A stretch of DNA of 24,137 nt from NCBI GenBank assembly GCA_964578835.1, contig CAZOEL010000091.1, forward strand, positions 1 through 24,137. Direction: 5' to 3'. Under the pieces are notes generated by a model, which saw only the letters and a list, made by a program, of their open reading frames with translations, searched no databases and was not told the DNA's origin. Each line of letters begins with the position of its first letter. Positions within the stretch are counted from its first letter, which is position 1. Below, piece by piece: positions 1 to 7,625 of the stretch. Position numbers and translations under genes: made by a program. This DNA comes from CAZOEL01 sp964578835. Its GTDB lineage: Bacteria; Desulfobacterota; Syntrophobacteria; Syntrophobacterales; Syntrophobacteraceae.

Positions 1-343
1 CTGTGCTCTCAATAGAATCGCATTCCAACAGCATCATGCTGATTTGTGACACAGTTGCACTAGCCCCTGGGGGTATGTGTGTATCATTGTCAGCCCTCTG
101 GGAGAGGAGACCGCTAATGCCTCTTTGGGCAAACGAAAAGGGTGAGTTTTTCGCTTTTGCGATAAAAGAGCGATCTTGAATATCGAAAGGTCTACAGTAT
201 AATTAATATACAAGAGGGAACGCGCCCCATTCTCTGCGTCATGGCTCAGACAATGCCAATGGATGGCCTTCTGGGACCTTTTCTGTTTTGTAGCTGCGGA
301 AGGCAGTGACGATGCTGTTGAATTAAAGAGCCTATGCAGGCGC

Positions 344-420
344 AGGTTGGGTTGAGCGGTAGCGATACCCAACGGTCTTGCCGATCGATGTTGGGTTTCG
401 CTCATCGCTCAAACCAACCT
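344..420. repeat. Imperfect inverted repeat of the GTTGGGTT type
   Basis: The left arm (344-373, starting AGGTTGGGTTGAGCG) and the reverse complement of the right arm (390-420) match at nearly every position, around a 16-nt centre. The motif AGGTTGGGTT...AACCCAACCT resembles a short palindromic repeat seen between genes in many bacteria. That resemblance is from memory and was not searched. It would form a long hairpin in RNA from either strand. No gene overlaps it. Confidence 0.6.
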
Positions 421-483
421 ACAGATCCTTCCGATTTCTTTATGCAACAGCCTTGGGATGCAGTGGCGGCGGGATCCAAGAAC

Positions 484-507
484 ATCGCGGCAGATGCCGC
501 TCCTACA
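484..507. repeat. REP-like short palindrome (GTAGGAGCGGC type)
   Basis: On the minus strand the segment reads TGTAGGAGCGGC, a short loop, then GCCGCGAT. GCGGCA (487-492) pairs with TGCCGC (495-500). A GTAGGAGCGGC head with a short palindrome resembles the REP sequences scattered between genes in several proteobacteria. One copy in one window cannot prove a repeat, so a genome-wide count would be needed. Confidence 0.4.
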
Positions 508-979
508 AGTGGAGTCCAGGTTTCAACCGTTCACGGTATAGCATCGTGCGCTCTTGATGCGGGATTGTTTGGAAGAGACGGCGATGCCGACCGAGATGTG
601 AAGCCATATGGCAATAATCAAGCGCACGAAGTCAACGCAGCCAGATTTCGAGCAGTTCTCGGAGCACGGCCAATATTCTGTATTTTTACTATACATTACA
701 AAGACAATACGGCAATCCTCTTTTTGGCTTGCTGTTTGCAATGAATGATGGAAGTCCCGATTGGATGCGATGCTCATCGAAGGACGAGCGCTCGAAAGAC
801 CCTTTAAGCCCGAGATCCTCGGTCAACGCGATGGGGGTGCACAAACGGGAGCAACTCCTTTCCGACCGTGGAAGCTTCATCAAAAATGGAAATTCCGATT
901 TGGCTTCAATCATCCTGTTGAGACAGCGCTAAACAAAACTGATGAGCAATACATTGAGAAACAGGCAGACTTTTTAGTT

Positions 980-1945
980 ATGAAGAATACCGAAGAGACC
1001 AAGAGAGGCGAAGTCATCATTGTTGATTGCGGTCCCAGAGAGGGATTGCCCATAATAACTGAAAACAGCTCGAGCGCGGACATCGTGCTTTTGATAAACA
1101 GCCTCGCCCAGGCCGGGATCAGCAAAATCGATTGCGTCTCCTTTACTCACCCAAGACTCATCCCAAGACATTCTAACGCAGAAGAATTGATGCAACGCAT
1201 AGAAAAGAAGCCCGGCGTCACCTATATAGGCCTTGCTCCTAGCGAAGTCGGGTGTCGCAGAGCCGTTCTTACGGAGGTCGATGAGATTCTGGCGATGGCG
1301 GCGGTAAGCGATGAGCTCAACCAAGCTGTCCTGGGATTGAGCATCAAGGATACGCTCAACAGGACTCTTCCCATCGTCTTTGCAACCGCCTCTCAGAGCG
1401 GGAAGAGCGTAAGAGGCTATATTCTTGCGGCCTTCGGATGCCCGTACAGCGGAAAGCATCCTCCGGGAAAGCTCTACGAGATCGTCTCGAGACTCGCCTT
1501 CATGGGCGCGGGGGAGATCTCGCTTGTTGACAGCACCGGGATGGCTACTCCCAAGGAGGTTAAGGAGATTGCCTCATGGCTGCTCCGGGCCCATCCCGAG
1601 ACCAGAATCGCCGTGCATTTCCACAACACCCGGGGGACGGGTCTGGTCAACTGCCTGGCCGCCTATGAAGCGGGAGTGCGCGTGTTCGATACGGCCATAG
1701 GAGGACTGAGCGACACGCCTTTCGGGTATCCGGAAATGAGAATGGGGTTTTGGAATATTCCGACCGAAGACCTGGCTCATCTTTTTGAAGAGATGGGGGT
1801 GAAGACGGGCATCGATATGGACCGCCTCCTCGATTCCGTGGCGTTGGCGGAGGAGTTGGCCGGAAGAGCGCTGCCGGGACATCTCCTGCGCGCAGGCGCC
1901 GCTTCCCGCCTGAATAGAGCCCCCAAGCCCGCAAGTCTAAAATGA
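980..1945 (+). CDS. HMG-CoA lyase-family (DRE-TIM) protein with altered active site
   Basis: A 321-aa TIM-barrel metallolyase of the hydroxymethylglutaryl-CoA lyase family. Family members split a 3-hydroxy-3-methyl acyl-CoA into acetyl-CoA and a keto acid. Visible landmarks are CGPREGLP (residues 17-24), IDCVSFTHP (50-58), the HFH metal-site pair (H213, H215) and NIPTED (N259). Compared with canonical HMG-CoA lyase, GPRDGLQ has become GPREGLP (Asp to Glu at 21), IEVTSF has become IDCVSF (Glu to Asp at 51), and GGLGGCPYA, which carries the catalytic Cys, reads GGLSDTPFG (241-249). The fold and probably metal binding are kept, but the substrate may not be HMG-CoA. The ATG at 980 was chosen because homology begins ten residues later. 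The ribosome binding site is poor, and an in-frame ATG at 761 would add 73 unrelated residues. The gene stands alone on the plus strand. Confidence 0.85.
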   Translation: MKNTEETKRGEVIIVDCGPREGLPIITENSSSADIVLLINSLAQAGISKIDCVSFTHPRLIPRHSNAEELMQRIEKKPGVTYIGLAPSEVGCRRAVLTEVDEILAMAAVSDELNQAVLGLSIKDTLNRTLPIVFATASQSGKSVRGYILAAFGCPYSGKHPPGKLYEIVSRLAFMGAGEISLVDSTGMATPKEVKEIASWLLRAHPETRIAVHFHNTRGTGLVNCLAAYEAGVRVFDTAIGGLSDTPFGYPEMRMGFWNIPTEDLAHLFEEMGVKTGIDMDRLLDSVALAEELAGRALPGHLLRAGAASRLNRAPKPASLK

Positions 1946-2170
1946 CCGACAGGCAAGCGCCTCCGATGACTGAGTTCGCCGCCATACCGGTTGTCGACGC
2001 TGGAATATTCGCGGAATATCCGCTCATTCTTCCTACATCCTCGAGATCAGCCATGTTCCAGCTAAGCAAAAGACGCCGATTCCGATCGTCATCAACGCCC
2101 GGATCGTCCATGAGAGAGAGGGGATCACGGGCCTATCCTGTATAGAGCCTCCTTCTGTGTCTGAGAATGA

Positions 2171-2308
2171 AATATTAGTTGGCGCGCATAAGGGTTGGGG
2201 TGTCCCGTTGGCCCTGAGGTATCGAAGGGCGAACAGCCCCGATCATGCTTCGATACCTCAGCACGATCGGGTGGCGTATCCCAACCCTTATGCGCGCCAA
2301 CAAATATT
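2171..2308. repeat. 138-bp nested palindromic element (MITE-like)
   Basis: The outer arms 2171-2199 and 2280-2308 are 29-bp inverted repeats with one mismatch. Each contains the perfect 19-mer GGCGCGCATAAGGGTTGGG and ends in AATATT. Inside, 2215-2227 (TGAGGTATCGAAG) pairs perfectly with 2248-2260 around a 20-nt loop. The inner part looks like two inverted copies of a CTGAG...CGAAG intergenic motif. A related half-copy lies at 11034-11080. There is no coding capacity, and the size and terminal inverted repeats fit a small non-autonomous mobile element or composite intergenic repeat. No target-site duplication could be assigned with certainty. Confidence 0.75.
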
Positions 2309-2486
2309 ACAATCAGGGGGGTGGATTATCCTTCGCGCGTGCGGCAAGGGACTGTGGCCAGCCGGAAGAATGCTCCCGGCTGACTGAGTGGATTATCTCG
2401 GCAGGCGAGCTCTCGCGATTATCATGTGAATCACTCTTATGCTCACGATTACTATACTGCGGACGCATGAAAACTGAACTTTTCCC

Positions 2487-2540
2487 GGGAGCGCGGCCAT
2501 CCTGGCAGCCTCCATCCGCGGGCGTCCCGCCCGCGCTCCC
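2487..2540 (-). terminator. GC-rich hairpin downstream of dctM, possible terminator
   Basis: GGGAGCGCGG (2487-2496) pairs perfectly with CCGCGCTCCC (2531-2540). An inner GCGGGCG (2518-2524) can alternatively pair with CGCCCGC (2528-2534). On the minus strand the hairpin lies about 130 nt past the dctM stop and is followed by GGGAAAAGTTTTC, which is not a clean U-tract. It may be a terminator for the TRAP operon or another dispersed intergenic repeat. The GCGGGCGTCCCGCCCGC core resembles a repeat seen in many genomes (unchecked). Confidence 0.4.
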
Positions 2541-2668
2541 AAAACGTCATATGGAAATGCAAACCAGACCCGTTTACAGTCTACATTGTCGCGCATACTA
2601 CAGGCTCGGGAATGGGAAGGCCGGCTAATAGCTTTCCCCTTATTCCAAAATCCCGTTAAAGCATGGGA

Positions 2669-4024
2669 TCAGATCCCTCCGCTCTCATCGAGCCCCGCTC
2701 CGAACCCCGCCTCGACCGCATCCGGATAGAAAACCCTCGGCAGGTAAAGGCTCAGATCGGGCACATAGGTCAGAATGCCCAATACGATAAATTGAAGGAC
2801 AATGAAAGGAAGCACTGCCCTCACAACATACATCAGGTTTCTGTTGGAAATGGCGGATGCAATATAGAGGCTTACCCCCACCGGCGGAGTTATGTATCCA
2901 ATGCCGAGGTTCACAGTCATGAGGAGACCGAAATGGAGGGAGTTGATTTCGAATTTGGCCAGCATGGGCAGAAGTATAGGGGTTATGATGATCGTTGCGG
3001 AAACGATATCCATGAACATGCCGATAACGAGCAGAAAAACATTCACGACAAGCAGAAAAACCCAGGAGGTCGTGATGCTCGAGGTCACCGCCTCGGCAAT
3101 GATCTCGGGGAGCCTCTCCACAGTCAGATATTTGCCGAAGACGCTCGATCCGGCCACGATGATCAGCAGAGAAGCGGACGTAACGGCAGAGGAGATGATG
3201 ATCTTCTTCGCCTGTGCGAAAGTCATGTTCTTGTGGATGAAAAGCTCCACCGCGAACGCGTACATACAGGCCACCACCGCAGCTTCATTGGCGGTGAAGA
3301 CCCCCGAGTAAATGCCGACAAAGATGACGACGGGAAGGAGAATGGCCCAGATTCCATCCTTGAGAGTTGAAATGAACTCGGCGAAGGAGGGTGGCTTCTG
3401 CATGACCATGCCGCCCTTTTTTGCTACGTAAACACTATAAATACTGAAGCTTACAATAATTAATAAGCCGGGCGCATACCCCGTCATAAAAAGAGCCGCA
3501 AGAGAATCGTTCGTAACTGCCGAATAGAGGATCATTGAAACACTGGGAGGAATGATGATCCCCAGAATCGGAGCGGTGGTCATAATGCCTATGCTATAGT
3601 GCTCATCATAGCCTTCCGCTATGAGGGCCGGGATCATGAACCCGCCTATGGCGACGACCGTGGCGACCGTGGAGCCGGAGATAGCCCCGAAGAGAGCGCA
3701 GGCGAGAATTCCCGCCATGCCGAGGCCTCCGGGAAAGAATCCCACTATGGACTTGGCGAAGCGGAGAAGCTTCTCGACGATCGACCCGGCAGTCATGATG
3801 TTCCCGCAGAGAACAAAAAAAAGAACGGCTACGAGCGAGAAGTTGTCCATGCTTTTGTAGAATCCCTCCAGCAGCAGCATGGACTGTATTTCCAAGGGCA
3901 TCACGGTCTCGGCAAAGAACGCCATTCCGATGATGCCGGCAATGAACAGGCTCAGGAAAACGGGGATGGTGATGCCCAAAGCTCCCAAGAAGAGCAATAT
4001 GACGTAGAGAATGGAGTTGTCCAT
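2669..4024 (-). CDS. dctM: TRAP transporter large permease subunit, DctM family
   Basis: A 451-aa, very hydrophobic inner-membrane protein with about a dozen predicted membrane segments. It is the channel-forming subunit of a tripartite ATP-independent periplasmic (TRAP) transporter, which uses an ion gradient to import a carboxylate delivered by the binding protein. Characteristic loops are GIIIPPSVSMILYS and, near the C-terminus, GYITPPVGVSLYIAS, the two proline-containing repeats typical of DctM. The length is slightly above the usual 425-440. AAAGGA lies about 9 nt before the ATG. The gene follows dctQ by 36 nt on the same strand and closes the operon. The substrate cannot be read from the sequence. 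Nearby acyl-CoA genes suggest an organic acid. Confidence 0.95.
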   Translation of the reverse strand: MDNSILYVILLFLGALGITIPVFLSLFIAGIIGMAFFAETVMPLEIQSMLLLEGFYKSMDNFSLVAVLFFVLCGNIMTAGSIVEKLLRFAKSIVGFFPGGLGMAGILACALFGAISGSTVATVVAIGGFMIPALIAEGYDEHYSIGIMTTAPILGIIIPPSVSMILYSAVTNDSLAALFMTGYAPGLLIIVSFSIYSVYVAKKGGMVMQKPPSFAEFISTLKDGIWAILLPVVIFVGIYSGVFTANEAAVVACMYAFAVELFIHKNMTFAQAKKIIISSAVTSASLLIIVAGSSVFGKYLTVERLPEIIAEAVTSSITTSWVFLLVVNVFLLVIGMFMDIVSATIIITPILLPMLAKFEINSLHFGLLMTVNLGIGYITPPVGVSLYIASAISNRNLMYVVRAVLPFIVLQFIVLGILTYVPDLSLYLPRVFYPDAVEAGFGAGLDESGGI

Positions 4025-4060
4025 GTAGTCGGATCCTTTTCCACGCGCTCGGGGCGCGGG

Positions 4061-4555
4061 TTACTCGTGAATCTTCTTTCCCGTGACGTCTTCCGTGACG
4101 ACCTGAATTACGCGCAGGAACATCAGAAGTCCCATTAGAGGTAGAACGCTGTATAGAATGACCGTGGGGATCTTGAGAACCGTAGTGACTTGGCCGGTCA
4201 TCGCCTGAAGGTTTACGAGCTTGAATCCAAAATAAATGAGGAAAAGAGAAAAAATAAGAACGGATGCGTTGTTTAAGTAATTAAGCGGCTTATCAAGTTT
4301 TTGGAAGAGATTGGGCAAAGCGTCGATTCGGATGTGCATGCGATTGCGCACCGCCGCCGCGCAGCCAATGAAAGTAGTGATCATGATCACCTGTCGGACA
4401 TACTCCTCGGGCCATGTCAATGTGTAGGTCATGAGGTATCTTGTCGCGACATTTAGAAACAAGGTAATCATAGCGGTAAAAACCGTGAGAAACAGTATCC
4501 AGTTTTCAATAAAGGAAAGAACTTTGTCCACACGGCGTAAAACGCTTCGTAACAT
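4061..4555 (-). CDS. dctQ: TRAP transporter small permease subunit, DctQ family
   Basis: A 164-aa membrane protein with four hydrophobic segments (approximately residues 15-35, 50-70, 93-112 and 132-152), the usual DctQ topology. Between the first two helices lies TWPEEYVRQ, and GCAAAVRNRMHIRIDALP follows the second. This matches the family pattern of a Glu in the loop and an R...H..ID stretch after helix 2. It partners with DctM in the inner membrane and is needed for transport. The Shine-Dalgarno is strong (AAGGAGGGGG, about 7 nt before the ATG). It lies 225 nt downstream of dctP, an unusually long gap for a TRAP operon, and 36 nt upstream of dctM. Confidence 0.92.
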   Translation of the reverse strand: MLRSVLRRVDKVLSFIENWILFLTVFTAMITLFLNVATRYLMTYTLTWPEEYVRQVIMITTFIGCAAAVRNRMHIRIDALPNLFQKLDKPLNYLNNASVLIFSLFLIYFGFKLVNLQAMTGQVTTVLKIPTVILYSVLPLMGLLMFLRVIQVVTEDVTGKKIHE

Positions 4556-4605
4556 TCCGGACCCCCTCCTTACCCCCGGCGGGGCAACGCTGTTGAAACA
4601 AGGGT

Positions 4606-4640
4606 CCCTCCCCCTCAGAGAAAGGGTTGGGCGAGAGAGG
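4606..4640. repeat. CCCTC/GAGAGG intergenic repeat in the dctP-dctQ gap
   Basis: On the minus strand this reads CCTCTC, GCCCAACCC, then a CTCTGAGGGGGAGGG-like hairpin. It resembles the common intergenic motif whose translation gives strings like LPLSPNPFSEGEG, seen here in an otherwise meaningless short minus-strand frame (4506-4697). Its place between two cotranscribed genes suggests it could form an mRNA structure separating dctP from dctQM. Repeat identity is from memory, and only one copy is in the window. Confidence 0.4.
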
Positions 4641-4780
4641 TAATCTTGAACCTTGATTCAATAGCATTGCCGGTGCGGGAGGCATGCAGCGCAGCATTCA
4701 CAAGATCAATCGTCAGGCGTTGAAGCATTCTTGTATCTGGACCATGCTTGAATTGCCACGGTCCAGACCGGAAAATGAGC

Positions 4781-5836
4781 TTATTTGTCGTATTCGAGCA
4801 AAGCTTTAACCTTATTGAGGTAGTCGGCGCCGATTTTGGGCTCCCACTCTGTAAATACCGCCTGCCCCTGCTTTTTCATAGCGTCCATGTCCGCCTGCGG
4901 CAGTGGAATAAACTCGATGCCGGCAGCTTTGGCTTTCTCGATCTCCGTCTCTTCCTGCTTGCGAGTAAGGTCGCGAGTCTTCGCACACTCCTCACGGATG
5001 ACCTCGACTACAGTCTTTTGCAGATCGGCGGGAAGAGTATCGAACCATTTCTTGTTCATCATGTGGATGAGGAGACCCTGAGCATAGTTGACGGGAATCC
5101 AGTACTTGGCCACCTCAAACTTTTTGGTGATGTTGCACACCATGGATGTCTGATCGAGAGCATCGATGACGCCATTCTTCAGGGCTATCTGCACCTCGGG
5201 CCAGGGCATGGGAACGATGTTCAGACCCCAGGCCTTGTAGATGCTCTGGTTCACATCCGCCTCGGCTATCCGGAACTTCAACGGCTTGGCGTCGGCAATG
5301 GAGCGGACAGGCTTTACGGAAGCCCAGCCATAATTGCCATAGCCGCTGATTTCGACAGCCATAACGCCGTTCGATTCGCCCGATGACAGGAACTGGTCGA
5401 AGACCTCTTTATCGCCGACAAACTTGTCCAGCTTGTCGAAAGAATTTACAAGGAAGGGCAAATTGACGACGCCAAAGCGCGGACCAATCTTCGGAGCAAC
5501 AACGGAGGAACAGAGCATGCCCTGAACCGCGCCCATCGTCAACTGGTTGAGCACCTCTATTTCGCCTCCGAGCATGGAAAGGGGATAGTAGTCATAGAAA
5601 ACCTGTCCATTGGTCCGCTTCCACAGCTCGTCCCTGATCCGAAAGCCCACCGCGAAGCCTTCCAAGGCGGGAGTCGATACGCTTGAAACCTTCATAACGT
5701 ACTTGGCTCCAGAGGAATCGAACGAGGGCTTCCAAGCTTCCCGGGGATCTTTTTTCTGTTGTGCGAAAGAGACCCCAACCATCATCACCAAGCCAACCGC
5801 AACAACCATGGACGCCAGAGACTTCCACCTCCTCAT
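4781..5836 (-). CDS. dctP: TRAP transporter substrate-binding protein, DctP family
   Basis: A 351-aa periplasmic binding protein that captures the substrate and hands it to DctQM. Residues 1-25 form a clear Sec signal peptide: MRRWK, a hydrophobic core, then SFA just before QQKKD. The mature protein has the DctP fold. Landmarks are KFRIAEADVNQ near residue 189, where the Arg matches the conserved carboxylate-binding arginine, and the later helix EVQIALKNGVIDA. I chose the ATG at 5836 over an in-frame GTG at 5842 because AGGAG lies 7 nt before the ATG but only 1 nt before the GTG. It is the first gene of the operon, followed after 225 nt by dctQ. The conserved Arg supports a carboxylate substrate, whose identity is unknown. 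Confidence 0.93.
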   Translation of the reverse strand: MRRWKSLASMVVAVGLVMMVGVSFAQQKKDPREAWKPSFDSSGAKYVMKVSSVSTPALEGFAVGFRIRDELWKRTNGQVFYDYYPLSMLGGEIEVLNQLTMGAVQGMLCSSVVAPKIGPRFGVVNLPFLVNSFDKLDKFVGDKEVFDQFLSSGESNGVMAVEISGYGNYGWASVKPVRSIADAKPLKFRIAEADVNQSIYKAWGLNIVPMPWPEVQIALKNGVIDALDQTSMVCNITKKFEVAKYWIPVNYAQGLLIHMMNKKWFDTLPADLQKTVVEVIREECAKTRDLTRKQEETEIEKAKAAGIEFIPLPQADMDAMKKQGQAVFTEWEPKIGADYLNKVKALLEYDK

Positions 5837-6617
5837 AGACACACTCCTTTCCTAAGGATCACACCATGTTTGACAAACGACTCCGCCGGTTCCGACAGGA
5901 CAGCTCCGGCAACCCACCACACGCTTGACAGCTCGCTCAGGAACGAGCTCGACATCCTTAAGCCGCACAGCTGATGCGCACCCGCATCATGCAAAGAATG
6001 CGAGAGCTTGTATAATCTTAGGAGAATGGAAAACGATATGCCGCGAAATCAATGAGCATCAAGACAGGGAAAGGCGCTCTAAATCGAACGGGATCAAGAG
6101 AACATTGGGAGCTGGGAGCTTCAAGAGCGCTGTTGATTCACCTCTCAAACAGCGCTGGAATAAGCATCAACAAGAACAAGAAAATGAGTAGCCCGGCAGT
6201 TGCTGCACGCTGCTCTCCCAATGGATACGACAGGCGTACTGTCTACGCCCAAGGGGAGTTGCCCACATCGAGCTTCAAGCAATGGACACGATCATTAGCT
6301 AAAATGCAGCTACCTTATAGCTAAAATAAAAGCATCAGTCAAGAAAAATCGGTTCGTATTCCGCTCGCCCATGAGCATATCGAATCAGCAGGCAAGTGCA
6401 TACTGTATCCCAGCGACACGGAAAGGAACGATGCCCCCGCGCCGTTGGCCATGGATGCCCATCGACGGAAAATCCGACGACGAAGCCAAATCTGCGGGCT
6501 ATCTTAAGCGATAGGGAAATAGGCAGTCAAGCAAAAAGCAGGCGGTGGCGCCGCGCTTGGCCATACATCTCCCGTACGACCGCAAAAATCGGTCCACTAT
6601 GCTGAACGGGCGAAGAG
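5837..6617. other. Intergenic region upstream of the TRAP operon, no gene seen
   Basis: Several short frames exist on both strands, but none has a recognisable product or consistent ribosome binding site. The promoter of dctP must lie at the left end, but I could not pick convincing -10/-35 boxes. A TATAAT on the plus strand (6011-6016), followed by AGGAGA and ATG, leads only to a nine-codon frame and is probably chance. Confidence 0.5.
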
Positions 6618-7085
6618 CTACTTCAAAGACTTATGCAAATTGATGAGGTCGCTCCTGTCAAAGCCCAAGGTCTTGAAAAAGGAAAGCATATCGGTAGAGT
6701 CCCATCGAACGGACGTATAGACGCTCAGGATGCCCCTGGATTTATAGCATCTGAACATCTCCTCGGCCATCTGCGCCCCAATGCCTTGTCCCATGAACCT
6801 CGGATGCACAGCCATTGTCGCCACCCACGCGCTTTTCTCGATCCCGAACCCCAAAGGGAGAATATAGCTGATCATAAATCCGACAATTTTGCCGTCGAGC
6901 TCTGCGACGATACTGGCGGAATTCTCTTTCCTCTCAGCATTTTCCAGAATCAGTTGCTTGAAATCAGCGTCAACAGTGCCTTTCGTAACCTCATCGTATA
7001 TCTTGCAGATTTCATCAACATCTTCCGTTTTCAGCATCCTTATGGAAGCGCTTCCAACAGTTTTTTCCATTATTTTTCCGGGCAT
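6618..7085 (-). CDS. GNAT-family N-acetyltransferase
   Basis: A 155-aa GCN5-related acetyltransferase, which would transfer the acetyl group of acetyl-CoA to an amine on a protein, metabolite or RNA-bound substrate. The fold markers are SIRMLKTEDVDEICKIYDEV at the N-terminus, the central strand VATMAVHPRFMGQGIGAQM (acetyl-CoA pyrophosphate loop, about residues 88-106), and a C-terminal SVYTSVRWDS...FFKTLGF typical of RimI-like enzymes. The start at 7085 lies 2 nt after the stop of the upstream 69-aa gene (TGA-AA-ATG), so translation is probably coupled. An internal ATG at 7070 is also possible, and neither has a strong ribosome binding site. The substrate is unknown. The pairing with a small DNA-binding-like protein makes a toxin-like role conceivable but unproven. 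Confidence 0.85.
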   Translation of the reverse strand: MPGKIMEKTVGSASIRMLKTEDVDEICKIYDEVTKGTVDADFKQLILENAERKENSASIVAELDGKIVGFMISYILPLGFGIEKSAWVATMAVHPRFMGQGIGAQMAEEMFRCYKSRGILSVYTSVRWDSTDMLSFFKTLGFDRSDLINLHKSLK

Positions 7086-7087
7086 TT

Positions 7088-7297
7088 TCAGTCTATTCTA
7101 ATGATTTTTACTCGATGTCCGACCCAATCCGGAGGCAGATAAACCCTCCCGCTATTGCCACTGAGCTTGACCCGCTTTTCGAGCATTTCCTCGCCAAAGA
7201 CCTCGAACTTAACCTTATCCCGGACAGCCTCGATAGAGTTCTCGTCTTCCTGATTAGTCTCGACTGTAAGTTCTGCTTCGGTTGTATTCTTTACCAT
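7088..7297 (-). CDS. 69-aa DUF2080/AbrB-like small protein
   Basis: A small acidic protein whose second half (about residues 32-69) reads FEVFGEEMLEKRVK, then LSGNSGRVYLPPDWVG and HRVKIIRID. The GNSGRVYLPxxWVGxxVKII pattern matches my recollection of DUF2080 (labelled a putative transposon-encoded protein, mostly archaeal). It also resembles the swapped-hairpin AbrB/SpoVT fold of DNA-binding proteins and antitoxins. The first 30 residues are Glu/Thr/Asn-rich and probably disordered. It is the first gene of a two-gene unit, its stop 2 nt from the GNAT start. No transposase lies nearby. If AbrB-like, it could bind its own promoter. The function is not established. Confidence 0.6.
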   Translation of the reverse strand: MVKNTTEAELTVETNQEDENSIEAVRDKVKFEVFGEEMLEKRVKLSGNSGRVYLPPDWVGHRVKIIRID

Positions 7298-7625
7298 AGG
7301 CGCTTCTACTCAGCCTTGTGATTAAATGAAATTCCCTTCATCAGTATTTTCGGCTGCTTTGAATCACATCCGAATCTTGCGGGAAAGATCAATGTCCTCT
7401 TGAACGCGGCCAACTCGATCGCAAGATACCACAGCAACACCAAACCGCATACTAAATTGATTATCATTTGCGGCAGTTGAGGTCAAGGCAATTATGGCTA
7501 CATTGTATCTTCTTTATAGCTATTAACTTCATGTCGTTGTAGCGTTGCACACCCCTTTGTGCTATAGGTGGCGATGTTGCTGAAAGCTCCATGAATTCAC
7601 TCGAGATCGAAGGAGAAAGCCTCTT
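7298..7625. other. Divergent intergenic region
   Basis: A 328-bp spacer between the leftward 69-aa gene and the rightward oxidoreductase gene. It must hold promoters for both directions, but I see no clear -10/-35 pairs, strong hairpins or direct repeats. A 121-codon minus-strand frame crosses it from the antisense of the oxidoreductase gene and is not credible. Confidence 0.5.

Larger units (their letters stand above)
1..979. other. Non-coding stretch upstream of the lyase-family gene
   Basis: No open frame here has a recognisable protein, a good ribosome binding site or a conserved motif. An open frame runs into the lyase-family gene from 761, but its first 73 codons resemble nothing and the family homology begins only after the ATG at 980. 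The visible structure is two palindromic intergenic repeats (344-420 and 484-507, listed separately). No promoter could be assigned with confidence to the downstream gene. Confidence 0.6.
1946..2668. other. Spacer with palindromes, no convincing gene
   Basis: A 67-codon frame starts at 1942, overlapping the lyase stop as ATGA, but it has no recognisable product. Another frame is open from 1974 to 2384 without an ATG near its beginning. Part of it (about 2022-2160) reads like ordinary protein (IPIVINARIVHEREGITGL) and may be a decayed gene remnant. The spacer also contains the nested palindrome at 2171-2308 and the GC-rich hairpin at 2487-2540. Confidence 0.5.

Noticed and set aside
334..744. 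136-codon open frame near the left end
   Set aside because: It is built partly from two palindromic repeats, has no ribosome binding site and no protein similarity that I can recognise.
761..979. Extended N-terminus of the lyase-family protein
   Set aside because: The 73 extra residues have no family similarity and the domain starts right after the internal ATG at 980. Treated as untranslated sequence.
2171..2308. Integron attC site
   Set aside because: The arms run GTT...AAC outward, the reverse of the AAC...GTT core sites of attC. There is no integrase or cassette-like gene series, and the pairing is too perfect for an attC recombination site.
6011..6055. TATAAT, AGGAGA and ATG in a row on the plus strand
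   Set aside because: The frame ends after nine codons and there is no -35 box at the right distance. Chance is the simpler explanation.
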